From: Gigantopelta aegis
Lineage: Eukaryota; Mollusca; Gastropoda; Neomphalida; Peltospiridae
Direction of reading: 5' to 3'
Length of the DNA: 64,000 bases
Assembly: GCF_016097555.1 (NCBI RefSeq)
Contig: NC_054706.1
Span: 23,844,350-23,908,349 of the forward strand
Positions within the stretch are counted from its first letter, which is position 1; the number at the start of each line of letters is the position of its first letter. The translations under genes were made by a program, and so were the position numbers. This document shows, in pieces, positions 31,066-42,984 of the stretch. A model generated the notes under the pieces. That model saw only the letters and a list, made by a program, of their open reading frames with translations, had not been told where the DNA came from and did not search any database.

Positions 31066-34000
31066 CTAGGCCACAATTCCTTCTTTCTTCATAATTTCCT
31101 TCTTCAGTGGACCCTGCAAACAAAAGACAAACAACTGTAATAGACAAATAAGTACAAGATTAACGTGGGCATTCAACTTTTGCTGTTAAAATAAAACAAT
31201 TATACGTTTTTTTAAGGATATACATATCAATTTAATTCAAAAGATAAATATCAATTTTGCACCACTTTTAAAAACATACTTCTGGAAAAATACATCTTAA
31301 AAACATTATACGTTAAAGTTTAGACAAAAAATTATTAAACAACTGCTTGATTGTTTCTATAAGCATCAGAAGGAAGGCAACATGGGTAGTTCAACAGGTG
31401 TTCAGATGACCCTGGCAGGGGTCAATCCATGTTTTTCATCATGTGCAAATACAATCAAGTAATAAAGGTTTTTAAAACTCGTATACAAGCTATATAATCA
31501 TAACGAGACCAAAATCTTTGTTTCCCTTTCAACACAAATGGAACATTAATAGTCTATTTTTGCTAAATATCTAGGAAAATTAAAGCACTTCATGACATTA
31601 AATGCATCTTATTAGGATATTTAAAATAATTAAATTAAAATCTGCATGAAGGATGAATTGTTAAATAAACTGCAGAATTACCATGAAAGTTCTCTTTTCG
31701 TCGTGGGTCTGGAAGCGACCATGACCCCACTTGCTGGAAGTGTCGATAAACTTCAAGTTGATCTTCTCCATGTGTCGACGTCTGAAGGAGGCAAGCAGTG
31801 ACTGAAAAAATACACATTTTATTCATTAAATACAAAACAATAAGCATAGCATTAGCAATTACATTTTTTTTTTTCATGTGTAAAAATAGTTAAAATTTCA
31901 CAACTGACATTTAATGTGTCACTGTTTTGCTGCATTTTAGTGTAAAAATCAAATCAATTAAAAAAATTCCTGCAATATTATTTTTTTTGCCAATATTACT
32001 GTATTCAATGCTCTGATGAAAATGTTCTTAAGACCAAAACCCCCAGATAATTACTGCAGTTAATAGTAGATGCGTGATTTATGTCAGTTTATCTTCAAAT
32101 ATCAGGGACTGATAATTGGACCCATTTTGCATTTGCATAACCCATCTTCACAATATAAAATTAGGCTATGCGCTAAAATCGAAAATTGTAAAGTGAAGAA
32201 ACCATAGTACTTGCAATTTTCAGAGGACTGAAACCAGAACAGGACAATAGATCATGCAGCACCAGAATCAAGATTTACACAAATATCCATGGTTTGTTTC
32301 ATCTCTGAATATCCAAATATATCGTTCCTCTTAAATGTTTTCTTGGCAGACCCCCCACCCCCGAATAAAAAAATTTCAAGAACTAGGTCAAGCATCTTTT
32401 CACTCATCACCAGAACCTACCTTCCTCAGTGTAAGAACCCGTTTCTTGGGTCCGGGCACAGCGCCTTTCAGCATGACGTAGTCGTTCCTCACATCCCCGT
32501 AGTGGGGGAATCCTCCGAGGGGGGTAATCGTCTTCTCGGTCGGGTCAAACTCGGTGGCGGCGTTGTTCTTGATGATCTTGCCGTCCTTGGTGTGCACGCC
32601 CTGGCCGATGCGGTAGATCTTCTTGTTGATCTCCGTGCGGTGATGGTAGCCCTTCTGACCGGCTCGAGCCACAGAGTACTGCACACGACTGGGATGCCAG
32701 GCTCCAATACAGGCCACCTTTCGCAGACCTTTGTGGGTCTTCCTTGGCAGTTTCTTTGCATGCCATCGGCTAGTGACACCTGCATAATAACAGTATTTTA
32801 ACAAATGTTCCAAGTCCAAATTCGTCCCCAAAATACCACAAAATGTCAAACAAGAATTGTGGAATTAAATGTCTTGCCTACTACAAACTCATTCGATGTT
32901 GCTGACAACTGTACCCCTATATATTCATCTCAATTCATGTTTTTTTTTTTAAACAACGTAAAGTTAAAAAAGTTCATGCTGCTGCAGTTGCTGGAAATAT
33001 CATACAGAGCTCTATGTTACCTAATTATTTTATAAAGGTAACCACTCTCACCAACGTTGTGTTTAAAAATACTAAAAGGAAGTTTGTAATATTTACAACA
33101 CCACTACTAGAGCTCATGGATTATTCATGGGTCACTGATGTTAACCGTTTGGTAATTCTGACAGTCTTTAGACAGGAAACCCGCTACGTTTTTCCATTAG
33201 CAAGGGATAGTTTATATGCACATACCACAGCCTTTGACATACCAATCATGGTGCACTGGGTTCAATGATAATCAGCATTAAAAATAAATGCTGAAATCTC
33301 AAAAACTAAACCCTATACTCCCATCTAGCTACACTATAGCTATTTTAATGAATTTTACATAAAATACACTAAACTAAAAAATCATATTACTTATCACTTG
33401 TTTTTTATGTAACATACAAAAAAAAGAAGTCCTTTTTAAGGACTATTTCATGACAATACAATAGAAAAGATGAGGAAAGAAAGGATGTTTTTTTTTAATG
33501 ATACCCCAGTACGTTATTATTTGGTTATCTAAAAATTTTTTACACTTTGATGAGGGTAAAACAACTGCTACCATGGCACCCACAAAATGTTTCTTCCAGG
33601 TATGTATAACCATCCGTAACTGTCCTCAATTCTAGAACAATTCTTAACCAGCAATTTTATGTAACAGGTCATTATATACATGACAATCTAAAAGAGTTAA
33701 ACTTTGTTTTCTTTAACGACAACTTGAGCACATTAATTAATCATCGGCTAATGCACGTCAAACATTTGTTAATTCCGACTTGTAGTCATCAGAAGAAACC
33801 CGCTACATTTTTCCATTTGCAGCAAGGGATCTTTTACATGCACTTTTCCACAGACAGGAAAGCACATACCACGGCCTTTGACCAGTTGTGGTGCACTAGA
33901 TGGAACGAAAAAAAAACAATCCATTGAATGGATCCACTGAGGTGGTTTGATCCTGTGACGCAAGCACCTCAGGAGCACTGAACCGACAGCTAAATTCCGC

Positions 34001-37000
34001 CCCCATGACAATCTTAGAGAATAGTCTTGCATACAGGTAACAACACCAGGAAGGCAACAAAATAATTCAGAATGCCGTAAGCAGTTGGCAATCCAGGCTG
34101 CAAAATGACCGGGTTCGCATCGCAAAAAGCGATGCAAAATCTTGCGTTCTCGATGCAATTTTGTAACAATGACTAGCAGTTTGCGATGCGTGTTTTTTGT
34201 ATCCAAACTGATATTTGAATTGAAATCGCGGGAGAAGAACACACTTAGGGGTGTCGATTTTCCGTGATCGCAGCCAAGGTACATGTAACTGATTCGCGAA
34301 TGATAAACATTTTTTTTTTTTTATCTCAGTGTACAACCTTCTCGCGTGTGTTAGTATTTCAAATAGAAAATACTGTCGGAATATGCGGAGGATGTTCGAC
34401 GTTTTAACAAGAACAGTGACATAACGTACTAGTTGCTACGTCATCGTAACCTAATTTGCAAGCAGCTATAACCGTGTACACTGAACTTTTAGCCTACTGT
34501 GCACGCAAATATATTATCTTCATGAATTAAATATACCGCGAAAATTGCGAACAGCTCCACGAATTTAATTACACGTTAACTTATTTCAGATTTAGCTTTA
34601 ATGCCTATAGATACAAAACACATAGCGCATCGCATGCACTTTATTTTTATCGTCAAATTACCTGCCACGTGGTTTTATACCACACACGACACTCTGTGCT
34701 ATGCATGATCTGCGTTCAGCGATAGCCAGTAGTCAAAATGTCTGATAATTATTTTGACCAGTTGTCGAAGTGGTCGTTCAGTTTAACTTGTTGCGTAAAA
34801 AACAGTCTGGCAAACATTAGCGACAAACGGCTGGCTGAACTCACACATCTGGTATCTCGAGACTACGAGATTTCAGTTTAGTTGTTTTTACACTGATTAT
34901 TCTTATATTCGATACATACTTGTGGCTTTCGTTATTTGTAAACCTAAATGCAACCTATGAATACAACTAATAAATAGCATTTGGTCTAGTTTGTGATTTT
35001 TCTGCATCATGTATTATCAGACATACATGCGGACAAGACTTAACGGCACGCGGACAAGACTTAACGGCACACGGACCGCATGGTGAGAATGTCTCGAGTA
35101 TAATTATATCGTACGTGAAACTGTCATTGAAAGGAGTTCAATTGATATTGATCGTTTTTTATGTTATTATTGGCAAAAACTATCGTGAAAATGTAAAATG
35201 AAAGCGTGATCGCAAATTATTTTAGCCGCGAAAATGTTTGCGTATACATACAGTATTATCGACTAATTAACAGCTTGGCGTTTTTAATTTCGAACTGCCT
35301 CGGCAAATAATGTTCCGATAAAATACGTATATGTATCGTTTAAGAATCGTCAATTTTCATAACAAAAATGAACACTGAATACGTTGGAATGATCAGCCAA
35401 ATGAGGAATTTTTCTCGGGCTTTAATTGAGAAGATGCCCCAGAATATTGAAGACTTGCTCGCTATAGCAAATATCAATTTAACAGTTCTCTATCAATAAA
35501 CACCATTCATTAGCTGGCCAAGTCCAACAACCCAATTTCGAGATATCAACTATCATTATTATTTCAATACAAAGCTAGAATTAAGTATTTGAAATCTGCA
35601 TAAGCCAATCATCTTCTTGCGAGCAAATGAAGCAGGTCTACCATGACTCAACTCAAAGCAGTGAATGAAATAGTCTAAATTATTTTCAGGAGCCCCAACA
35701 TTTTAGCATTCTGAATGTACTGTCTAGTATCGTGCTCAATAAATGTTTATCTTGAAAGTTCAAGGGCCATAATTTTGTCAAAAATGGGTGAATAGCCATT
35801 AAAGTCGAACTTGATATAACTGTACACGATAAAGCTATACACAAAATATCTCAAGACATTGCAAAAATAAACAAAAGTCCAGAAAACTATTGAGAGACAT
35901 GACAAAACCTAGTCCTCTCCGGATGGACTGCCAGAGTACTAACGAGAAATGAAAGGTAAAACCCTGACCTTTGACACCACGTCCCTTAGTGACTCCGATG
36001 ACATCGAGCAGCTCATCCTGTTCGAAGATCTGCTTGACGGCGAAGTTCTTCTCCAGGTGGTTCTTGGCCCAGTCGACCTTCTGCGAGATCGATCCGCCGT
36101 TCAGCTGAATCTCCATGATGTGGGCCTTCTTCTGCCGCTTGTGCAGCAGTTTAGTCTAAAATAAAAAAAAACCTCAATGCACAACTAAAAAGAGATACGG
36201 TAGTTCTTTTTAAGGAACTTGTACAATAAGAATCAGTCATGGTGAATTTGGTTTTCACAAAACAGGTCTTAATACAATTTTCTGCCATACACATTAATTC
36301 TAAACTACAAATAATCACACATTTTTAAAAATAACTATAGAAAACTAGAAACTAATAAAAAGTAGATCACACCAATTTGTTTTACAAGTAGAAATAGATA
36401 ATTCAGAATCAGAATTTTTTATAGCATAGTTACCAGATACACAATGAAAATGGACAAAAAAGCTGGAATTTCCTTAAATTATGTTGGCTGATTGGACCAT
36501 TTCTCGTTCGAATAAGTGCACTATGACTCGTATTATCAAAAGCTGTCATGTGCGCTATCCTTTCTGTGGTATGTTGTATATAACATTCCTGGCTACTAAC
36601 AGAAACATGCAACAGGTTTTCTCTATAAGACTGTCGAAATTACCCAATGTTTGACATACAAAAGCCGACGATTAATAAATAAATGTGCTCTAGTGGTGTT
36701 GTAAAACAAAACAGACGCAAATGATTATATCTGAAGGTCTAATGGATTTTTAGATGTTCTATCCCAGCTGGCAATTATTAATTGTCAAAAAGTTCCCAAG
36801 GACCCGACACGGAATGAAAATGGACAAAATGTTTTTTTAATTATCAACCTGGGTGTGTGCAATGATGCGGATCACTTTGCAGTATTTCTTCATCTTGTTC
36901 AAATCTCTGTTGATCTGCTTCTTGCCAGAGTCATCCTGCCACTTCTTGATGTACTTGGTGAATGCCTTCTTCTTGGAGCGCGACCTTCATACGACAAATC

Positions 37001-39371
37001 ATTCAAGTCTCATCACAAGTCGCCCTGTGAGCGGAGACGCACGAACACGGGACAGCTCATCAACCACTGGCCGAGAGGAGCTATGGTGCAAGCTTTTCAG
37101 ATCATCTACAAACACTGAAAGACTTCTAAAGCCAGTTAGCAAATCTAAACAGCTAATTAACATACAATTTTTCCTAAGATGTTCTATATCCATAGAGTAT
37201 ATATACTTAAGTTAATGCCGAAAACCATATAAATTGCTTAACTAAATTATGTCACTAATAATCTGTTTCATGTCAATGTCCGTAAAATCTACAAATATTT
37301 GGACTCAATAGAATGTAATCCTTCATTAAAACTGGACAATATTTCGAAATCTGAGGTAACCGAAGTCGGTTCACATGGTTTTTACCTAGGTAACCAATTG
37401 TTCGGTTACGTGAATTATATTTGCGTAACCTGTGGATTACCTGATCGGTTACCTCAAAGTTACGTTGAAATTATATTTAAATACATAATTTTTAGCTCAA
37501 AGTTAAAACAAAATACAAAAGAAAACGTTTTATAGAACAGTTTCTTTAATGCTTGCAAATCGAAAGAAGTGACTTGTAGATGTTTCTTTTGTTTTCGTAC
37601 GATCGTAGCGTTGTAGATTTATTATTATTATTATTATTCACCATTTGCCATCGGGATTGCAAAAAGTAATTTTTAGTTGCCCTAATCTAAAAACCACTGT
37701 CCTTGGACATCGGGCCACCATATTCTATAACCTCTGTGCAGCTTGCGGAAGTTAACGTTATTGTAAAATGACTAAATATCAGCCCAGTACTGAAACAAAA
37801 TAGATACATTTGGAGGAAAAATGCCCATTCCCTGGTGTATGATTAGACTAATAATTGTCTTTTATAAATAACAAATAAAGGCTACCATTTGTCACTGGTA
37901 TGTACAATTTAGTATACAGCAGACTGAAAAAAATAATAAAAACCACCCACAAAAACCCCAAGCAACAAATGTCCAGTTCCTCTGAACTATAAAACAGGCT
38001 ACTCATTGGTACATTAGATTAATAAACATAAATCTTATAATAACATAAAAAGAAAGACCACAATTTGACACCGATATTTTGCGGTGGTGATGCTACTTTC
38101 ACTTTATTGCTGGTACTTCTATACTACAGTGACATTCCAAATGTTTGTTATTTAAAGCTCATTATGCGATGTTAGTATTTTTCAGCTTTTGTGACATTTT
38201 TGCATTTTTGTTTACGTTAAAACCGTTTTCAACCTTTCTAAAATTATAGGCAATCCAATATTATGTCTACATATAATCCTTTAGAGATAGAATAGCAGCA
38301 GATAATTTAGGCGCCTTAGCGATCCGTGCACATTTCTTTAAAACTTTTGGCTCGACTCTATACCAAGTCTTCGGTCACAAGTTACAACTGTTGCAATATA
38401 CCGTTGGCTACTGGTTTGCTGCACATCAAGTATCTTAAAAATCAGTCTAAAACATTTGTCGGAATACTAGTAGTATGTCTGCATGAATAAACTTACTGTA
38501 ATCGTGAAAGTCTGCAAGTTTTAATTTCTTAACGTCTACAGGTCACGACGTAACCGATTTACGGTTCGCGTAAATTTAATTTTGCGTAACACACACGCGA
38601 ACAGAATGGCGGTTCGCGTGAAATATTGTGCCCTGTTAAAATGTAGTTAGAAAAATCAGTTCCTAAAGCAAGTCATTACAAGTTAGGTATAACCACAGAA
38701 CAGCAACTGACGAGGAACCACAGAACCGCATTAATCAATTACCAGTTCTTGTAGAAACGACGTTTGCATTCTTCACTCAGATGCTCGGCCCAGACGGTCT
38801 TGAATGTACGCATGCCACGTGGAGTTTCGATGTAGCCAACGACACCAACAATGACCATGGGAGGTGCCTCCAGAATAGTTACGGCCTCAACGACCTCTTT
38901 CTTGTTCACCTCTGAAAAGATGCAAAATTGTAAATTGTTGATTTGCAAAATATATAAACAAAATTACAAGTTAAAAACGTATTAATAAATCGGTGTTAAC
39001 CGAGTGACCAATCTCCAATATGAATGACAAAATGCAAGCCAGTCAGTCTATTAGTTGAGGTGTGGCTTGCACTTGCTGTATACATCTTCAAGGATGCAAA
39101 GTGGTGTTGCTACACGAGACAATAAAATTCCAAGACATTTACAAACGATTTGGGGATTTTATATCAGGACAAAAAACAAAACAAACATCCAGTGATTGAG
39201 AATATACGGCAGGGCTTGAACTTAAAAACTGCAATTGGTGTGTAGGTCAGAGGTTCGACAGATGGCAGGTCTTTTGCTATGGATAAAAACTGTCATCGGT
39301 TAAGGAACAGTTGTTAATTTTTATATTTGTTGCCAAAGTTACTGGTTTAAAAATCAGGGTGGGAATTGGTG

Positions 39372-39457
<86 letters not shown>

Positions 39458-40529
39458 GGATCCCGGAAATTCTTGAAATCCTAGGTTAAAATCTGTGCCA
39501 TCGGACACATTTTGGAGGAAAGGATGATTAAAATGCAAGGAAACACAATGTTCCACGAGAGGAAAACAGCTGATCCAAGGAGAATTCACACCCTTGAAAA
39601 ATGCTGTAGGCTGGATAAAAATTACTGCATTTTGCCATTTTAAAAATAACCGTAGATAAATTCTTAAGTTCGAGCCATGTAAAGACAAGTGTCTGCACAT
39701 GTCCATTACATCCAGTGTTCTAGCTAGCAATAAATAGATGGGTGCTGCACTGCCCCTGCTCTAATTCATTGCCAAACAAAAATACAAAATCTTGCTTTCT
39801 TCTCAAAGTGTGTACAGTGTTATTACTAGTGAATTCTCAACTCGGAAATGTTTGACATATTTGGTTACAGGTGTAAAAACTTGCCTTCAAAAGTAAGATT
39901 TTCGGTACAATATCCACTCAGTCCTCCCCACCTTATTATTTTTAGCTTGGGTTAGGGGAGTGGGGACCGGGCAGATATTTTTCCCTCAACTTCTAATCGT
40001 ACTGTAATGTGTTGGGGGCAAATTGACGTGGGGGCAAACCGTTTGGCATTCGATTTCACGACGGGAACAATCTTTCTAATATGCAGCTACATTCATTAAT
40101 TATTGGGCAAATAAATCACTGCATTTGACTATTTGTTATTTATAAATTCTATACCAGAGTTGATACCGTATGTTAGAACTTACTGGATCCTGGTCTGTCG
40201 ACCTCACGGACAACGTGGGTCATGCCAGCCTTGTAGGCAATGAAAGCAGTCAGATGAACTGGCTTAGTCCTATCATCCTTTGGGAATGCCTTGACTTTGC
40301 CCCGATGCCTCTTGGACCTTTTCTTTGGGAGGAAACCTTTGGAGCCATGACGTGGAGCAGAAAACTTGCGGTGAGACTAGAATAAAGAACAACATTCACA
40401 GTAAATAATAAACAAATCATATTTATAACAAACATTTTACTTTATTAAAATAATGGATGCAACAAAGACATTTATTTTTATTAGGATGAAGTCCGATTTC
40501 AATTCACCAAAATTAACACGTCTCACCAT
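31066..40529 (-). CDS. RPL3: 60S ribosomal protein L3 (uL3), eight coding exons, complete
   Basis: Structural protein of the large ribosomal subunit near the peptidyl-transferase centre; cytoplasmic, assembled in the nucleolus. Coding exons (high to low): 40527-40529 (ATG only), 40184-40376, 38743-38911, 36849-36984, 35969-36155, 32421-32779, 31682-31801, 31066-31113. Phases match at every junction, giving 1215 nt and 404 aa, against 403 in human. Clear family blocks: [20 protein letters not shown] at the N-terminus, [86 protein letters not shown], and end [15 protein letters not shown]. All introns are GT-AG; the acceptor of the fourth exon lacks a pyrimidine tract. Introns hold SINEs and a TA microsatellite. 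Expected to be expressed constitutively under TOP control. Confidence 0.97.
31363..31446 (-). ncRNA. Candidate C/D-box snoRNA in RPL3 intron 7
   Basis: On the minus strand: ATGATGA (box C, 31442-31436), an internal CTGA (box D', 31405-31402), and CTGA (box D, 31369-31366), about 80 nt overall. GCA before box C can pair with TGC after box D. Vertebrate RPL3 introns host C/D snoRNAs (SNORD43, SNORD83A/B), so the location fits. The rRNA target was not identified. Confidence 0.45.
33090..33264 (-). mobile_element. SINE, core + tail 2, in RPL3 intron 5
   Basis: ACACCACTACTAGAGCTCATGG, GGAAACCCGCTACGTTTTTCC, then CATACCACAGCCTTTGACATACC. Diverged, in the sense orientation of RPL3. Confidence 0.75.
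33700..34005 (-). mobile_element. SINE head B/tail 2, full length, in RPL3 intron 5
   Basis: From TTTGTTTTCTTTAACGACAA through ATCATCGGCTAATGCACGTC and the core to head B reverse (GGTGGTTTGATCCTG, GCTAAATTCCGCCCCC). Confidence 0.85.
34010..35968 (-). other. RPL3 intron 5, remaining part
   Basis: AT-rich intronic sequence. ACGGCACGCGGACAAGACTTA is partly repeated near 35040. No snoRNA signature was found here. Confidence 0.4.
36485..36715 (+). mobile_element. SINE, core + tail 2 (old), in RPL3 intron 4
   Basis: TTTCTCGTTCGAATAAGTGC, GTCATGTGCGCTATCC, then AAGCCGACGATTAATAAAT and GTGCTCTAGTGGTGTTG. Antisense to RPL3. Confidence 0.75.
36988..38742 (-). other. RPL3 intron 3
   Basis: Next to the exon (36988-37115) is GC-richer sequence with two ATGATGA-like words but no box D. 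The rest is AT-rich with an ATT trinucleotide run near 37620. No gene seen. Confidence 0.4.
38912..40183 (-). other. RPL3 intron 2 with a long (TA)n microsatellite
   Basis: Contains about 40 TA units at 39376-39454. No other recognised feature. Confidence 0.5.
39376..39454. repeat. (TA)n microsatellite, about 40 units
   Basis: Pure TA tract within RPL3 intron 2. Likely to be polymorphic and able to form cruciforms. Confidence 0.95.
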
Positions 40530-40540
40530 GTTGATGACCG

Positions 40541-40560
40541 CAGACGGAAAGGCAGATTGA
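40541..40560 (-). promoter_or_regulatory. 5' TOP-like transcription start of RPL3
   Basis: The minus strand reads GCCTTTCCGTCTGCGG about 17-25 nt before the ATG. A pyrimidine run starting with C at the cap site is the translational control element of ribosomal protein mRNAs. The start site is inferred from the motif only. Confidence 0.55.
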
Positions 40561-40789
40561 GAACGAGGCTAGTGCAATGTGCGTTTTTACGACTATTGCT
40601 GTTCTTTACAAACGTTAAATTTTTATTAATAATTTAATTGAAATTTTACTATTATATATGGAAATGAATATATTACAAATAATTAAGATAATTTAATTTG
40701 TCATTATATGTCGCTATACTTTAAGAACCGAGATATACTGAGCAACCCCAGAAACGCATCATTCTAATTAAGCTTCATTTATATTAGAT

Positions 40790-40875
40790 CGAGTCATCTC
40801 CAGTCCTACCCTTATTAATATTGATATTCCCTTTACATATCAATATCAATAAGGGGAGGGCTGGAGGTGACTCGA
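40790..40875. mobile_element. 86-bp hairpin MITE upstream of RPL3
   Basis: Arms of 38 bp (40790-40827 and 40838-40875) are inverted repeats with about four mismatches, containing TCCAGTCCTACCCTTATTAA / CAATAAGGGGAGGGCTGGAG around a 10-nt loop. It lies about 240 bp before the RPL3 start region. Confidence 0.7.
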
Positions 40876-40879
40876 GCTA

Positions 40880-41829
40880 CATTTACATAAAATGAACGTG
40901 TATTTTTTGTAATTAATACAAAGCGAATATTTGATCTCCAAAATAAATACTCAGTTTTATAATTGTAGGGAAAGGTGGTTATCGCCATTTCCTATGCTAC
41001 AGACTCGATCAATTATAATTATGTATTATTATTATTTAAAAACAAACAAACAAATGTAACTCGATTGTCCTCTAGCTCTATTTATATTTGTGATCCCTCC
41101 CCCCAACCCCCCAAAACCCCTCCCAAAAAACCCAAAACAAAAACAAACAACAAAAAACCCAAAACAAAACAAAACAAAAAACCCAAACCCTCAAACAAAC
41201 AACAACCACAAAAAAAAAAAAAAAACAACAACAAAAAACAAACAACACCCCTCGCCCCAACAACAACACAAACAATTCAATCATTTTAAAAAATCCTGAG
41301 GTGTAATTTGATATCGAAGAACCTGATTAGATACCTTACATATAACATTTTTGAAAGGTGCCTTCTTAAATTCCTTAGATCCCGAGTCTCCTTCACACAC
41401 AGCCTTCCTGGAGTGCAGTTCAGTGATGAAATATTTGCTTCCGATACGACCGGTTCAAGAATCAATCCATTTTGGAGATTTCATAATTGTACACAGAGCT
41501 GCCTTTTGTCCCAAACATTGATCAAAATTATTAAAGTCCGTGGTATATATCTGTGGACAAACACTTACACAAGTTCCCTTAATTGCAGTTATTGATGAAT
41601 ATCAAAAATTAAAAAGTTTGTTTTGTTTAAGGGTGCCATTCAAATTACAATTTACGTAACGCTATTTTGGTCAAAATTAGACACCCTCCCTCCTCCCTGT
41701 AACGCTTAGACCATACCCCCATCCCCACCCCTCCAACAAAAAAAAGAACTGTTTTGTGAGTTGGGAAGGCACAGATACGCATTTTAACTCGATTTAATTT
41801 AGTTGTTGTGTTTATACGTGTAGCTATAA
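40880..41829. other. DNA between the RPL3 and NDUFB10 genes
   Basis: Includes an A/C-rich low-complexity tract (41098-41285). On the minus strand 41590-41330 shows a coding-like stretch (GSKYFITELHSRKAVCEGDS) but with an internal stop and no recognised family. Confidence 0.4.
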
Positions 41830-42400
41830 AGAAAGAAAGAAATGTTTTATTTAACGACGCACTCAACACATTATTTTACGGTTATATGGCGTCAGACATA
41901 TTTTTAAGGACCACACAGATTTAAAGAGGAAACCCGCTGTCGCCACTACATGGGCTACTCTTTCCGATTAGCAGCAAGGGATCTTTATTTGCGTTTTCCA
42001 CAGGCAGGATAGCACAAACCATGGCCTTTGTTGAACCAGTTATGGATCACTGGTCGGTGCAACCTACCCATTGAGCCTTGCGGAGCACTCAGGGTTTGGA
42101 GTCCAGGCGCGGATTTAATGGGGGGGGGGCCCAAGGGGCCCGGCCCCCCCCCTATTTTTGGGGTCAAGTTATTATTTTATAGCTATTTTGTTACTCAGAT
42201 GCAGGGAAATCGCATTTCAGGCCACTTAAATTTCAAAATTTCGCGGGGGAGCATGGCCTCGCCCCCCCCTATTTAAAAACCCTGGATCCGCGCCTGGAGT
42301 CGGTATCTAGATTTTTAAAAATCCCATGCCTCGACTGGGATCCGAACCAAGTACCTACCAGCCTGTAGACCGATGGCCTAACCGCGACCCAACCGAGGCC
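41830..42400 (-). mobile_element. SINE head C/tail 1, interrupted by a small TIR element
   Basis: From GAAATGTTTTATTTAACGAC through the core variant (CAAACCATGGCCTTTGTTG) to head C reverse (CGACTGGGATCCGAACC, ACCGAGGCCGGTTAG). The insert at 42104-42296 splits GGAGTCGGTATC. Confidence 0.88.
42104..42296. mobile_element. Small TIR element CAGGCGCGGAT...ATCCGCGCCTG, 5-bp duplication
   Basis: 193 bp, inverted ends CAGGCGCGGAT / ATCCGCGCCTG, flanked by GAGTC on both sides. The SINE consensus has a single GAGTC here, which proves the duplication. Interior has G and C runs that pair with each other. Confidence 0.82.
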
Positions 42401-42524
42401 GGTTAGTTATTTTATAATGCAAATATGTTAAACATATATACATGTATTATTTTTCTTTCTGTTACCGAATTTACGATGTCCGTTTTAATGCATAATGCAA
42501 CGCATACATGTAAGACAAATGTTG

Positions 42525-42768
42525 GTGGGCCCATTGGGCTATTTCTCGCTATAGCCAGTGCACTACGCCGTAGTATGTGGTATTCTGTCTGTGGGATGAT
42601 GCATATTAAAGAGCCCTTGCTTCTAATGGAAAACAGGTAGCGGGTTTCCTCTCTAAGACTATATGACAAAATTACCAAATGACGAAATGTTTGACATCCA
42701 ATAGCCGATGATTAATAAATGAATGTGCTCTAGTGGTATCGTTAAACGAAACAAACTCTAACTTTGTA
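42525..42768 (+). mobile_element. SINE, core + tail 2
   Basis: GGTGGGCCCATTGGGCTATT, a shortened core, then tail 2 (CCAATAGCCGATGATTAAT, GTGCTCTAGTGGTATCG). Ends about 215 bp before the NDUFB10 start codon. Confidence 0.85.
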
Positions 42769-42984
42769 AGACAAAGAAACAGGCTTCGTAAATTCGGCCC
42801 CCATAGCTAGGAGGCACAATCTGTCTGGCAAACTCACTGAAATGGAGGTGCTGCGGCAAAATTATGAAGAAATATTTAAAACAGAAAAGAAGCGATTCAA
42901 CTTTTGGTAAAATACGACCTTGACATTTTGTATGGACCACAGGATTGATTCACCTTCATAGTTTTGCAAATAATTTTAAGTAGC

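Noticed and set aside
36988-37115. C/D snoRNA next to RPL3 exon 4
   Set aside because: GTGATGA and TTGATGA words are present on the minus strand, but no CTGA box lies at a suitable distance.
41330-41590. Possible decayed gene on the minus strand between RPL3 and NDUFB10
   Set aside because: Protein-like stretches are broken by a stop, and no family could be named; not enough to annotate.
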